Positions 1 to 9,130 of a DNA stretch of 64,000 nt are shown in pieces; position 1 is the first letter of the stretch, and each line of letters starts with the position of its first letter. The notes beneath the pieces are model-generated. The model searched no databases, was not told where the DNA came from, and was given only the letters and a program-made list of their open reading frames with translations. The position numbers and the translations under genes are program-made. The stretch comes from SB25 sp050180705. Its GTDB lineage: Bacteria; Bacteroidota; Bacteroidia; Bacteroidales; Tenuifilaceae. The DNA is taken from NCBI GenBank assembly GCA_050180705.1, contig JBFXDX010000004.1:124001-188000 (forward strand). Reading direction: 5' to 3'.

Positions 1-1134
1 TCTTGCAGCCTCAACGGCAGCATTGAGAGCAAGTATATTAGTTTGAAAAGCTATATCACCAATAATCTTAACCTTTTCGGCAATTTGCTTCATACTTTCC
101 ATTGCCTTTACGGTAACAATACTCCCCCTCTTAATTCCTTCGGCACCGATTATGGCTATCTTTTCGGCTTGCTGTGAATTATCGGTATTTTGCTGAATAT
201 TGGCAACCATTTGTTCCATTGAACTAGATACTTCTTCCGCTGAAGATGCTTGTTCATTTGAACCCTGGGACATTTGCTGCGATGATGAGCTAATTTGTAT
301 GCTTGCAGAAAGAATATTATCTGCACCATTCATAACAACTGTAGATACTTCTCGAAGTTTTATCGCCATATTCTGCAATGAAGTAGCCAGAATACCAACC
401 TCATCTTTCTGTTCAACATCAATGATTGCCATTAAATCTCCTTTCGATAATCTCTCGGAAAATACTACTCCTTTTGCCAATGGAATTGTAATTCCTCGAG
501 AAATAACAACCCCTATAAAAAGAGCAAAAACAACAGCAACAACAACGATAATCGACATAACTAAACTTGCCCTGTTTGAGATTGATGTATTATTTTCGGC
601 TGTTTGTTTTGCCTGCAGAATGTTAGTCTCTACCAATTCTTTCATTGCATTATCAATATCAACAGCAGCCTTATACCATGCATCGCTTTTCATTAATGCA
701 ACGGCTTTCTCTTGCTCATTCCCCATGACATACTTTTCCGTCTCGGGCATAAACGACAAATAGTAATCGAGTATCTTTAACGTATTGTTGGATTGTTCGA
801 TATCCTTTTCATTGAGCAATTTTGATTGATACTTTTGCATATCACTATCAAACTTTGCTTTTAACGAATTAATGTTTTCAAGCTTTTTTCTTTTATCGAT
901 TTCATCCTGAGCATAAACAAAATCGCGGAGATTTACCCTAATTTGTTGAAATGAAGAAGTTAAATTAGTAACATAACCCAAAGGAACTGTCATATGCTCA
1001 TAAAGTTTGGTATCGGCATTATCAACTTCCTTTATTTTTGATATACCCATTACTCCTACAACAGCACATAGCACTGCAACTATTACGTAACTTGTAACAA
1101 GTTTTTTCCCAATTTTGATATCTTTAAGTTTCAT
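1..1134 (-). CDS. Methyl-accepting chemotaxis protein (C-terminal end cut by window edge)
   Basis: Transmembrane chemoreceptor that passes ligand or stress signals to a CheA-CheW array. The first 378 codons are visible, starting at ATG 1134; the rest lies left of the window. The order is TM1 (about residues 9-31), an extracytoplasmic helical sensor (32-188) like 4HB_MCP, TM2 (189-212), HAMP (212-262), then the signalling coiled coil up to the hairpin motif LNAAVEAAR at the edge. From about residue 270 on it is almost identical to the receptor at 2130-4241, while the sensors differ, so the two are recent tandem paralogs. cheW lies 53 bp upstream on the same strand and is probably cotranscribed. 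The family is certain; the ligand is unknown. Confidence 0.95.
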   Translation of the reverse strand, partial: MKLKDIKIGKKLVTSYVIVAVLCAVVGVMGISKIKEVDNADTKLYEHMTVPLGYVTNLTSSFQQIRVNLRDFVYAQDEIDKRKKLENINSLKAKFDSDMQKYQSKLLNEKDIEQSNNTLKILDYYLSFMPETEKYVMGNEQEKAVALMKSDAWYKAAVDIDNAMKELVETNILQAKQTAENNTSISNRASLVMSIIVVVAVVFALFIGVVISRGITIPLAKGVVFSERLSKGDLMAIIDVEQKDEVGILATSLQNMAIKLREVSTVVMNGADNILSASIQISSSSQQMSQGSNEQASSAEEVSSSMEQMVANIQQNTDNSQQAEKIAIIGAEGIKRGSIVTVKAMESMKQIAEKVKIIGDIAFQTNILALNAAVEAAR

Positions 1135-1187
1135 AGATTTAATAATTAAAAGTTAACTAAACATGTTCTGTTTAAAGCAAAACAGAA

Positions 1188-1691
1188 TTACATAACATCA
1201 AGTGACTTTGCATGAATACCTGAAATTTCAGCCATTTCGAGAGTTGTAAATAGATTAATAATATCTACAATCATTATCATACGCTCATCAACCTTTGTAA
1301 TACCTTTAATCATTGAAGATTTAAACATTTCTCCAATCATTGGTGGTGATTCAATTTGAGAATCATCTATCAGTAATACCTCACTAACCTCATCTACTAA
1401 TAATCCAACATGATCAATATCTTCGTTCAGTTTAATATCCATCACTATAATGCAGGTTTTCTTGGTATTCTCGATTTCTTGCAATCCAAATTTTACGCGG
1501 GAGTCAATTACTGGAAGAATCATTCCTCGTAGATTGATAATTCCTTTCATGTAGGACGGAGTGTTTGGCACTTTAGTAATTCTCGGCAATTCAATTATAT
1601 TCAGAACTACACTCACATGCGTTGCAAACATCTCATCGCCTATTCTAAAGGTTAAGTATGAGATTATTTTTTCGTCAGTTTCTCGTTCCAT
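1188..1691 (-). CDS. cheW: CheW-like chemotaxis coupling protein
   Basis: Cytoplasmic adaptor linking receptors to the CheA kinase. The 167 residues fill one CheW domain with no extra domain: the N-terminal ISYLTFRIGDEMFA strand, the central NLRGMILPVID loop used for receptor/kinase contacts, and the GLLVDEVSEVLLID strand. ATG at 1691. It sits directly upstream of the receptor at 1-1134 and is the intact counterpart of the cheW pseudogene at 4278-4616. No cheA is in the window, so the kinase must be encoded elsewhere. Confidence 0.95.
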   Translation of the reverse strand: MERETDEKIISYLTFRIGDEMFATHVSVVLNIIELPRITKVPNTPSYMKGIINLRGMILPVIDSRVKFGLQEIENTKKTCIIVMDIKLNEDIDHVGLLVDEVSEVLLIDDSQIESPPMIGEMFKSSMIKGITKVDERMIMIVDIINLFTTLEMAEISGIHAKSLDVM

Positions 1692-1747
1692 AAACTTAAA
1701 TTTTTATTTTGAAAAGAATTCGAATTCTTGCACCGGCTGCATTTATA

Positions 1748-1818
1748 GTAAAATTACAATGGGTCTTAAAGTTATTCTAGAGTATTAGTACTTGTTTTAA
1801 ACAATCAGGTAAAAACAC
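1748..1818 (-). promoter_or_regulatory. Conserved upstream block of cheW (duplicated at 4675-4745)
   Basis: The non-coding stretch 1692-2078 has no gene. Within it, 1748-1818 aligns without gaps to 4675-4745 upstream of the cheW pseudogene; by hand count about 46 of 71 positions match. The best preserved blocks are TAAAATTA, TATTCTAGAGTA and TCAGGTAAAA followed by CAC (written on the + strand). Conservation in bursts suggests promoter or operator elements kept after the duplication. I see no clear TAnnTTTG element here, so the promoter type is unknown. Confidence 0.45.
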
Positions 1819-2078
1819 GTCTCGCAAATCAGCATATTGCATTGATTGTTAACGAAATAACAACATAAAAAATTCAAATTAGGGTGTTGTTACTTTTTGC
1901 ACAGACGGGGTGTTGAGTATTTTCCGAAAATCAGTCGTTTGAACCAACTTCGAGCATTACAAAAGAATAGATTATATCTACCACATATTTTTGTACAAAA
2001 GCAATTGTTGCATTAATGAACAACTGTAAAAATACTCGCACCCTAAATTGTAAAACAGAATACGATTGCTCATAAAAA

Positions 2079-2106
2079 AAGCGGCACTGGAATACCAATG
2101 CCGCTT
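2079..2106 (-). terminator. Intrinsic terminator of the second receptor gene
   Basis: Arms AAGCGGCA and TGCCGCTT (8 bp, extended by TGG/CCA past one mismatch), followed on the minus strand by a run of seven T. It lies 24 bp after the stop of the receptor at 2130-4241. Confidence 0.85.
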
Positions 2107-2129
2107 AATTAGGACTAGTCAAGACCTAA

Positions 2130-4241
2130 CTAAAAGTCTTCGTATTCGTCATTTCCATTTCTCCTAACATAAACCTGATTGTCCTCCATATTAGAAACAA
2201 TATCAGCACTGTTTGTCATCGCTAATTTAACCCCTTTTTCATTTCCACGATTTCCATTAACACTTTGCTTTTCTAAACTTGCTATCTTAACATACTTACT
2301 ATCATCACTATGTTTTCTTACTCTTTTCACCTTTGTTATTGTACTATCTACCTTAAAGAAGGATACGCTCTCGGTAAGTTGTTCGGCCTGACTACTCATT
2401 TCCTCAGAACTCGAAGCCAGTTCTTCACTACTTGCAGCATTCTGCTGAACAACTATATTCAACTGCTGAATAGCATTGTTTACCTGCTCTGCCCCAGAGC
2501 GCTGCTCAATTGAAGCTGCCGCAATTTCCTGAACTAACCGAGCTGTTTTTTCAATCTCGGGTACAATCTCGAATAATAGACGTCCTGCATCTTCGGCTTC
2601 TTTCACACCATTCATAGTCAGCCTATCAATTTCATCTGCAGCAACTCGACTTCGTTCTGCTAACTTGCGCACTTCGGCAGCAACAACAGCAAAACCTTTT
2701 CCATGCTCGCCCGCTCGTGCTGCTTCAACAGCAGCATTAAGCGCTAATATGTTAGTTTGAAAAGCAATATCTCCAATAATTTTAACCTTTTCGGCGATTT
2801 GTTTCATACTATCAGCAGCCTTCTCCGTAGCCTGACTCCCTCGTTTTATTCCATCAGCTCCTTGTGTCGCAATTTTCTCGGCCTGCTGTGAGTTATCCGT
2901 ATTTTGTTGAATATTGGCAACCATTTGTTCCATTGAACTAGACACCTCCTCGGTTGAGGATGCTTGCTCATTAGATCCTTGAGACATTTCCTGCGATGAT
3001 GAACTTATTTGTGTACTTGCCGACAAGATATTATTTGCACCAACCTGAATTGTTGTTACTATCTCGCGAAGTTTTTCGACCATACCCTGTAATGCACGGG
3101 ATAATTGTCCTATCTCATCTTCTCGCCTTAAGAATCCAGAATCAACATCAAGCATCAAATTTCCATTTGAAATAACCTCTGCAAAACCTACACTCTTTTT
3201 AATTCCTCCTGTAATTATCCTAGAAATAACAAGGCCGAGTATTATAGCCAAAATTGTACCTATTAAAATACCAGATATTATCAGTATTCTACTCGATAAC
3301 ACGGTTCCTTCGCCCTTCTGAACATCCTCCGCTACCGCTTTCGTATTATAATCTAGAATCTTTTTCAACTCGCCTAATGCTTTTACCTGAGCATCGCGAG
3401 CAACAATTAAATTCTGTTTTTCTGCTTCATTCGACAAACTTTCTATTCTTTCAGCCTCATTAATTGCAACCTGAAAATATTGAAATACTTTTTCTGCTTC
3501 AGGAACCATCTGTGTTTCATAAATATTCCAAGCCTTAGAATTCTGCCCTCTGCTTACAGCATTCTTTATTTCATGAACCGCCTCATGAAATAAAGAATGG
3601 TGCTGACGCATTTCGTTAAAAGCACTATTAATTGATGAATTTGAAGTGCTAAAAGTCGGTAACCAATGCCCTAAATTGCAAGCAGTAGGATCGTCGCCCC
3701 CATCTATTGTATGTCCATATCTTATAGCATTTACTGCTTTAAGTTGCAACTGGTAATGATCTCCCTCAAATCTTTCGAGATTTTTAAGAAGTTCAACGGG
3801 ATTATTGATACCAATGTTATCAATATCTTTCATCAGTTTCTCAAAATTGTCATTAGTCTTTTCCCAGTTATTAAACTCCTCGGTAAAAGAATTCCACAAA
3901 ACATTTTCATCAATCGATTTATCAAGTTTTCCATACTCATCAATCGCTTGAGAATAAAGCACCTTTGCCGCATCTGCATTTTTATACTGCCGCTGCTTAT
4001 CTTCTTCAGATAAACCAGGAATTAGTAATGTTCTGTGAGCTACTCTTAACTTCTCAAATGCAGCCTCCATTTCCTTTAACTTATCAACACTAGGCAGCCG
4101 AACTTCCGCTACCGTTACAAATGATTTAGATACACTTCCTGTGCTTATTAGACCAATTAATCCAACCAATAAAGCAATAATAGCCACTAGTCCAAAGCCA
4201 AAAAGAATCTTTGTTCCAATTTTTAGATCGTTAATTCTCAT
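2130..4241 (-). CDS. Methyl-accepting chemotaxis protein with CZB-like domain in the sensor region
   Basis: Chemoreceptor of 703 residues. TM1 spans about 11-33 and TM2 about 318-342, with a long helical sensor between them. The sensor carries a pattern like the chemoreceptor zinc-binding (CZB) domain: His162, Cys188 in CNLGHWL, and His215/His219/His223 in HHSLFHEAVH. HAMP follows (342-395), then the signalling domain (400-630) with the hairpin AFQTNILALNAAVEAARAGE. CZB domains of known chemoreceptors are mostly cytoplasmic and sense zinc or hypochlorite; here it falls between the two membrane spans and so would face the periplasm. The signalling part is nearly identical to that of the neighbouring receptor. 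A decayed cheW lies upstream, so this receptor probably shares the intact CheW at 1188-1691. ATG start at 4241. Confidence 0.93.
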   Translation of the reverse strand: MRINDLKIGTKILFGFGLVAIIALLVGLIGLISTGSVSKSFVTVAEVRLPSVDKLKEMEAAFEKLRVAHRTLLIPGLSEEDKQRQYKNADAAKVLYSQAIDEYGKLDKSIDENVLWNSFTEEFNNWEKTNDNFEKLMKDIDNIGINNPVELLKNLERFEGDHYQLQLKAVNAIRYGHTIDGGDDPTACNLGHWLPTFSTSNSSINSAFNEMRQHHSLFHEAVHEIKNAVSRGQNSKAWNIYETQMVPEAEKVFQYFQVAINEAERIESLSNEAEKQNLIVARDAQVKALGELKKILDYNTKAVAEDVQKGEGTVLSSRILIISGILIGTILAIILGLVISRIITGGIKKSVGFAEVISNGNLMLDVDSGFLRREDEIGQLSRALQGMVEKLREIVTTIQVGANNILSASTQISSSSQEMSQGSNEQASSTEEVSSSMEQMVANIQQNTDNSQQAEKIATQGADGIKRGSQATEKAADSMKQIAEKVKIIGDIAFQTNILALNAAVEAARAGEHGKGFAVVAAEVRKLAERSRVAADEIDRLTMNGVKEAEDAGRLLFEIVPEIEKTARLVQEIAAASIEQRSGAEQVNNAIQQLNIVVQQNAASSEELASSSEEMSSQAEQLTESVSFFKVDSTITKVKRVRKHSDDSKYVKIASLEKQSVNGNRGNEKGVKLAMTNSADIVSNMEDNQVYVRRNGNDEYEDF

Positions 4242-4277
4242 AGCCGTAGTTATTAAATTAGTACATAATATTTAACA

Positions 4278-4616
4278 TCACTTAATTTTTTCGCGTTTAT
4301 CAATATTTATTTCGGAAACATCGTTTAAACCAGAATCAGAAAAGAGGCTTATTGCATTCATTATCAGACTATCGCCTATTTTAACAATTCCTATTATCAT
4401 TGATGTTCTAAAACTTCAAAGCAACAGAGGGGGGTGAATTTTATTCTCGTCTATTAAAAGAACTTCACAAACTTCTTCAACCAATAATCTTACACAAATC
4501 ACATTGTCAAGCAACTTAAATTGTGGTGAATTAGGCGTTTTAATAATTTTAGAATGGAAAATGCCTCATCACCTATTTACCTGTTAAATAAGAGATTATA
4601 TTATCGTCTCGTTCCC
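4278..4616 (-). pseudogene. Decayed cheW paralog
   Basis: Reading the minus strand gives fragments that align in order with the intact CheW: ERDDNIISYLTGK (intact: ERETDEKIISYLTFR), a one-base frameshift then IGDEAFS, KIIKTPNSPQF (intact: RITKVPNTPSY), LLVEEVCEVLLIDE (intact: LLVDEVSEVLLIDD) and FRTSMIIGIVKIGDSLIM (intact: FKSSMIKGITKVDERMIM), ending ...SEINIDKREKIK and a TGA at 4278. The start codon is lost (the codon before ERDD is TGG), the frame is broken, and the middle containing NLRGMILPVID is deleted. It occupies the same place relative to its receptor as the intact cheW, so the cheW-receptor pair was duplicated and one adaptor then decayed. No functional product is expected. Confidence 0.85.
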
Positions 4617-4674
4617 ACCATTCCTATGGTTTTTGAAATGACAACTACTCAAAAAATCATCCTAATACACTAAT

Positions 4675-4745
4675 ATAAAATTATATCTGAGTAAATGTAT
4701 ATTCTAGAGTAACAGCACTCCATTTTTAAATTCAGGTAAAATCAC
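4675..4745 (-). promoter_or_regulatory. Upstream block of the cheW pseudogene, copy of 1748-1818
   Basis: Gapless copy of the region upstream of intact cheW, with TAAAATTA, TATTCTAGAGTA and TCAGGTAAAA/CAC preserved. It may still drive the receptor at 2130-4241 through the pseudogene. The rest of 4617-4926 shows no gene, terminator or repeat. Confidence 0.4.
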
Positions 4746-4926
4746 TTAATTCGAAAATAGTGACAACGTGCTAATTTTCTGCATTTTACATAAAATCAAT
4801 GCTAAAAAATGGATAAAAGACAAATATAAATATTAGGGTTTCCCGAAATTGTTTATTGGAAATTCAAGTGATGGATAGGTAATAATGCGGTGGTTGAACT
4901 AAAAAAATATAAATTTCTAACTATAT

Positions 4927-5298
4927 CTACATGGCATTTACAGGCAGCAATCTTTCCACCTTATTAATTAAATCAATTGCATTAAAAGGTTTTATAAGAT
5001 AATCGCTAGCACCTAATTCCATAGCCTTTTCTATACTTGTATAATCTGTTCGGGCTGTTACAATAAGAATAGGATAATTGTTTCCAGTTTTAATTTGTTC
5101 AAGCAATGTGAAACCATCCATCACTGGCATCATAATATCGAGAATCAATAAATCAGGAGGATCATTTTTCAAAGTTGGCAAAACATCCTTTCCATTATAA
5201 AAAAACTTAAGATCGTAGCCATAATCCACGAGAATGGTTTGTATTAAAAGCTGAATAATATAAGAGTCTTCAACAATGACTATTTTCTTCTTATTCAT
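4927..5298 (-). CDS. Single-domain response regulator (CheY-like)
   Basis: A 123-residue receiver domain with no output domain. Acidic pocket Glu10/Asp11 (VVEDS), phosphoacceptor Asp54 in LLILDIMMPVMDG, Thr81 in IVTARTD, and Lys103 in YLIKPF are all present, so it should be phosphorylated. It lies 67 bp beyond the stop of the REC-PAS-LuxR regulator on the same strand and near the receptor genes, so it could take phosphate from the PAS kinase at 6407-9004 or from a CheA. ATG at 5298; no terminator is seen after it. Confidence 0.92.
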   Translation of the reverse strand: MNKKKIVIVEDSYIIQLLIQTILVDYGYDLKFFYNGKDVLPTLKNDPPDLLILDIMMPVMDGFTLLEQIKTGNNYPILIVTARTDYTSIEKAMELGASDYLIKPFNAIDLINKVERLLPVNAM

Positions 5299-5365
5299 CT
5301 AAAAAAAATTAACGCCCAAATGTAAAAACCATTTCACAATCCTCATAGAGTATAAATACTTAATT

Positions 5366-6343
5366 TTAAATTTTGATAATTTTATTTTTAACAGCCCACA
5401 TTGCCAATGCTACAGCACTATTTGTCCCTGTTTTATCGAATAATCGGGCTCGATGTCCCTCTATAGTACGCTCGCTTAAAAATAACTTTGCCGCAATTTG
5501 TGCATTAGAGAGCCCTTGGCATATTAAAGTCAGAATCTCGATCTCCCTAACTGTAAGCTTTACTTGTCCTATTTTCTTTGAAAAATCATGGTTATCGTCG
5601 CTTTCGGCCATATCTATTGAACAACTGGAAACAATCCTCTTCTCACCTTTAAAAATTACATTAGATCCTTTGAAACACAAATCTACAAGATTGTTATTCT
5701 TATGAATAGCCTTAAATATAACCTTAAAGTCTTTTACTGCCCCATGCTCACACCTCGAAATATTATCAACTACGGTACAAATATCATCCTTGTGCACAAA
5801 GTTGATTAAATTATTACCAATGAGTTCTTCCTGAAAATATCCAAGCATCTCGGCAAAATGTTTATTGACATGCTCAATTACTTGTCCATTCAAAATAACG
5901 GTGCCACTGAAAGTATTATTGAGTAAAGCATCAAACTTTTCATCGTTTACTTCAATTATTTTTTTTCGATTTTCTATTCTATTTCTAAGAATATTAACCA
6001 AATCGCTAAATTCAAATGGTTTAGGAATATAATCGTCGGCGCCAAGATGCAAACCCAGTAAAATATCCTCTTTGGTTGCTTTTGCTGAAAGAAATATAAA
6101 CGGAATAACAGATGTTGTATTGATTTGATGAAGCATATTAAACACCTCATACCCAGTTATGCCTGGCATTGTAATATCGCAAACAATAACATCGGGTCGA
6201 TACTGAATGGCTTTTTGAATACCCTGCGATCCATTTTCTGCAAGAATAACCTCAAAACCTTCTTTACCGAGGAACTCCGATATTGTTTCCTTCAGATCAA
6301 AATCATCCTCAACCAACAGTACTGTGTTTCGCTTCTCTTCCAT
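5366..6343 (-). CDS. Response regulator: REC-PAS-LuxR HTH
   Basis: DNA-binding response regulator of 325 residues. The receiver domain (about 5-120) has phosphoacceptor Asp56 (VIVCDITMPG) and Lys108 in YIPKPF. A PAS-like domain follows at about 135-245 (NTFSGTVILNGQVIEHVNKHFAEMLG), then a LuxR/NarL-type HTH (about 262-325) with LTVREIEILTLICQGLSNAQIA and the recognition helix LSERTIEGHRARL. Insertion of a PAS domain between REC and HTH is uncommon and suggests a second sensory input. It starts 63 bp after the kinase at 6407-9004, which is its likely partner. Confidence 0.93.
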   Translation of the reverse strand: MEEKRNTVLLVEDDFDLKETISEFLGKEGFEVILAENGSQGIQKAIQYRPDVIVCDITMPGITGYEVFNMLHQINTTSVIPFIFLSAKATKEDILLGLHLGADDYIPKPFEFSDLVNILRNRIENRKKIIEVNDEKFDALLNNTFSGTVILNGQVIEHVNKHFAEMLGYFQEELIGNNLINFVHKDDICTVVDNISRCEHGAVKDFKVIFKAIHKNNNLVDLCFKGSNVIFKGEKRIVSSCSIDMAESDDNHDFSKKIGQVKLTVREIEILTLICQGLSNAQIAAKLFLSERTIEGHRARLFDKTGTNSAVALAMWAVKNKIIKI

Positions 6344-6406
6344 CCTTCTAAATTAATAAAAAAATGAACATTGTCAATATTATTAATGTTCATGATAAAG
6401 ACTTCC

Positions 6407-9004
6407 TTACATAGGAATTGCAATAGTAACTTTTGTTCCTGATCCTTCAATACTTTTTATTTCAATCTTCCCGTTATGCAAATCGACACACCGTTTTACA
6501 ATACTCAATCCAAGACCACTTCCACTTATGTTGCTAATATTTGATGCTCTAAAGTATGGATCGAATAAAAATCGCTGTTCATCTTTAGGAATACCAATTC
6601 CTTTATCGTTAACAAATACTTTTAGCATGTTCGGGAACATCTTGATGGAAAACTTCACCTCGCTCTTATTTGGGCTAAACTTAATAGCATTATTCAAGAT
6701 GTTGTCGATAATATGAATAACCAGTGTTTTGTCAACCAACAATTCACGACCCTCTCCTTTCCTTATATTGATAATTACATTGGGTTGGAATAAATAATCG
6801 ATTTGCTCTACAATGCTATCAATTAGTTTCAACGAATTAATGCTTTCCGGATTAAACTTTAAGCGCCCGCTTTGCTCCTTGCTAACTAACGAAACCTCGT
6901 TTATTAAAGCCGTTAAACGTTTTGTTGCATTATTGAGCCTTGATAAATTCTTTGCAGCACTACCAATCTGGCCATCGGAAAGATACTTTTCGAGAAGTTG
7001 AATGTTGAGTGAAATATTTGTTAAAGGCGTTCTAAAATCATGCGACACAGCCGAAATAAAGTGTGTTTTCTGTCGATGCAACTCTTGCTCTTTCTGCAAA
7101 GCCATAGAAATTTCATCCTGCGCTTTAATTTTCTCAGTAATATCGTGTGCATTGATAAGAATTCCTCCTATTTCGGGAGTATCTGTCATATTCGAAGCTA
7201 TCAGATTCAAGGTTCTGTATGTTCCATTTTTGTGTTTAAAAACAATATCGGTATGCAAATATTCTGTACCCGACTCTTTTACTGTACTCAGGAAACTCAA
7301 AAATTTCTCTATATCTGAATCCAGTATTATCCTTGTGATATTTTTAATACGAACCCGACTACTATACCCCAAAACATTAGTAATTGAAGAACTAACATAC
7401 TGACAATTGCCATAATCATCTACTATTGTTATTAAATCGTTGGAGTTTGAAATAAGGGTTCTAAATCGATTCTCGTTCTGAGCCAGAAGTTCTACTATTT
7501 TCTTCCGCTCCGTAATATCAACAATAACGCCCTCATAATAATTCTTACTAGGGAAAAGGCGAGAGTAGTTTGCTACCCAGATTTCCTTACCATTAACCCT
7601 CTTTATGGGCATTTCGAAAATAGCCGAGTTTTTATCATAAAGTTTATTGATAAAATCGGTGAATGTTTTTTTATTTACAACTAACTCCTTTATTGGAAAA
7701 CAAGAAGCCTTATCGGGTCCCGAAAATCCAACAAGTTCGGCAAAATGATGATTGCATTCAATAATGTGCCCAGTTGTTAACGATACTCTATAGAAACCAG
7801 CCAGCGCATTATCGAACATGCTCCTGTAACGCTCCTCGCTATCGTTAAGCATTTCCTGAAGTTTAATAAAAACGGTTCTATCATCGAAATTGATAATCAA
7901 ATGATCCTCCTTCTTAATTTCGAATTTAGAAACAGAAAGAAAGCCTTTCCTTGTACCTCTAACTTTAGAGTTAATTTCGAAAATATCCTTGGTGACATTT
8001 CCAGTGTCCCACAAACTATTCACAATTTGCCTGAAAGCCTCTTTATCATTAATTAAATCAAGTGAAAATATGGATTTATCAATTAACTCATTCTCATTAA
8101 GGCCAACGCCCCGTAAAAATCGATCGTTCACCTCAACAAAAGCACCATCGCTCATCCTACATATTCCCATCCAACTTGGATTCAACTTAAATGCCAAGGA
8201 AAATTTTTGCTGCGATTCTTTCAGCTCATTCTGAATTTGCCTGTAAGCAGTCATATCCTGAAATGTTGCCAAAAAGTATTTTCTGTTGGACATTTGGATT
8301 ATTTCTCCCCAAAATAATCCAAACTGCAAATTACCCAATGAGTCCCTAAATACATGATCATTGCGATACACCTTTTGATGCTTAATGGCCTCTTCGCAAA
8401 GCGTAATAATTTCAAGTGGAGAAGATAAGCAACTTACATCGTACAACGATTTTCCCACTATATCGTCGTAAGTATATCCTAAACCATTAAGAAATGCCTT
8501 GTTTACATCTATAATTTTACCCTCCTCAAAAGAATAAAGCAACATCCAAAGTGGATTTAACTGAAACAGTTTAAAGAATAAATTATCTGCTACGCTAACA
8601 CTACTATAATCTTTTTCTGCTATATTCTCTTCCGAATTGTCTGGCAATTTACTTCTGACTACTTGCAACTTATAATCTAAAGTATTAAGCATTTGAAAAA
8701 GAATGTATCGCCCACTTGCATTCTCAAGAAAACTTGCCTGAAATAAATAATACATTCGATTCTCTTCTGGGTACTTTAAACCTACAACATACTTTCCTCC
8801 ATCTATAAAGAAGTTCTGCGAGAAAGCATCCCAATCATCAATATGCATAAAACATAACAAACTATCAAACAAAAAATGTTTTGCTTTAATATCCTCAAGA
8901 TCTAACAAATCCAAAAAACTAGTATTCCAACTATAAATTTTTTTTGTATTAAGATCTACTGTAAATAAAGGTGTCGTGAATATCTGAAAATCATCACTAA
9001 TCAT
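6407..9004 (-). CDS. Cytoplasmic multi-PAS sensor histidine kinase
   Basis: An 865-residue kinase without membrane segments, so it probably senses an internal signal. After an N-terminal PAS-like region (1-110) there are four recognisable PAS domains at about 140-255, 265-380, 395-505 and 515-635, with repeats of the theme NPLWMLLYS.../NPSWMGICR... and IIDVNKAFLNGLGY/FVEVNDRFLRGVGL. The HisKA box HFISAVSHDFRTPL follows with phospho-His655, then a HATPase with N box NILNNAIKFS, G1 DKGIGIP and G2 GSGLGLSIV. It is cotranscribed with the REC-PAS-LuxR gene downstream. The signal is not predictable; no heme- or flavin-binding PAS signature is obvious. Confidence 0.95.
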   Translation of the reverse strand: MISDDFQIFTTPLFTVDLNTKKIYSWNTSFLDLLDLEDIKAKHFLFDSLLCFMHIDDWDAFSQNFFIDGGKYVVGLKYPEENRMYYLFQASFLENASGRYILFQMLNTLDYKLQVVRSKLPDNSEENIAEKDYSSVSVADNLFFKLFQLNPLWMLLYSFEEGKIIDVNKAFLNGLGYTYDDIVGKSLYDVSCLSSPLEIITLCEEAIKHQKVYRNDHVFRDSLGNLQFGLFWGEIIQMSNRKYFLATFQDMTAYRQIQNELKESQQKFSLAFKLNPSWMGICRMSDGAFVEVNDRFLRGVGLNENELIDKSIFSLDLINDKEAFRQIVNSLWDTGNVTKDIFEINSKVRGTRKGFLSVSKFEIKKEDHLIINFDDRTVFIKLQEMLNDSEERYRSMFDNALAGFYRVSLTTGHIIECNHHFAELVGFSGPDKASCFPIKELVVNKKTFTDFINKLYDKNSAIFEMPIKRVNGKEIWVANYSRLFPSKNYYEGVIVDITERKKIVELLAQNENRFRTLISNSNDLITIVDDYGNCQYVSSSITNVLGYSSRVRIKNITRIILDSDIEKFLSFLSTVKESGTEYLHTDIVFKHKNGTYRTLNLIASNMTDTPEIGGILINAHDITEKIKAQDEISMALQKEQELHRQKTHFISAVSHDFRTPLTNISLNIQLLEKYLSDGQIGSAAKNLSRLNNATKRLTALINEVSLVSKEQSGRLKFNPESINSLKLIDSIVEQIDYLFQPNVIINIRKGEGRELLVDKTLVIHIIDNILNNAIKFSPNKSEVKFSIKMFPNMLKVFVNDKGIGIPKDEQRFLFDPYFRASNISNISGSGLGLSIVKRCVDLHNGKIEIKSIEGSGTKVTIAIPM

Positions 9005-9077
9005 TTCAATGCATTTTTTCTAATAAATAATTTTAAATGACTTATAACCAAGCCATACCAATTTAAGAAAAAAAAAG

Positions 9078-9103
9078 ATACAGTCAATAATTATTGACTG
9101 TAT
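9078..9103 (-). terminator. Intrinsic terminator after the cation-efflux gene
   Basis: A perfect 13-bp inverted repeat (ATACAGTCAATAA and its complement, no spacer), followed on the minus strand by CTTTTTTTTTC. It lies 27 bp after the stop at 9131. Confidence 0.85.
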
Positions 9104-9130
9104 TTAACTTTGTTACACATTCATTGATTG

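Noticed and set aside
200..763. A 187-residue plus-strand frame antisense to the first receptor
   Set aside because: It is the shadow of a well-conserved receptor coding sequence.
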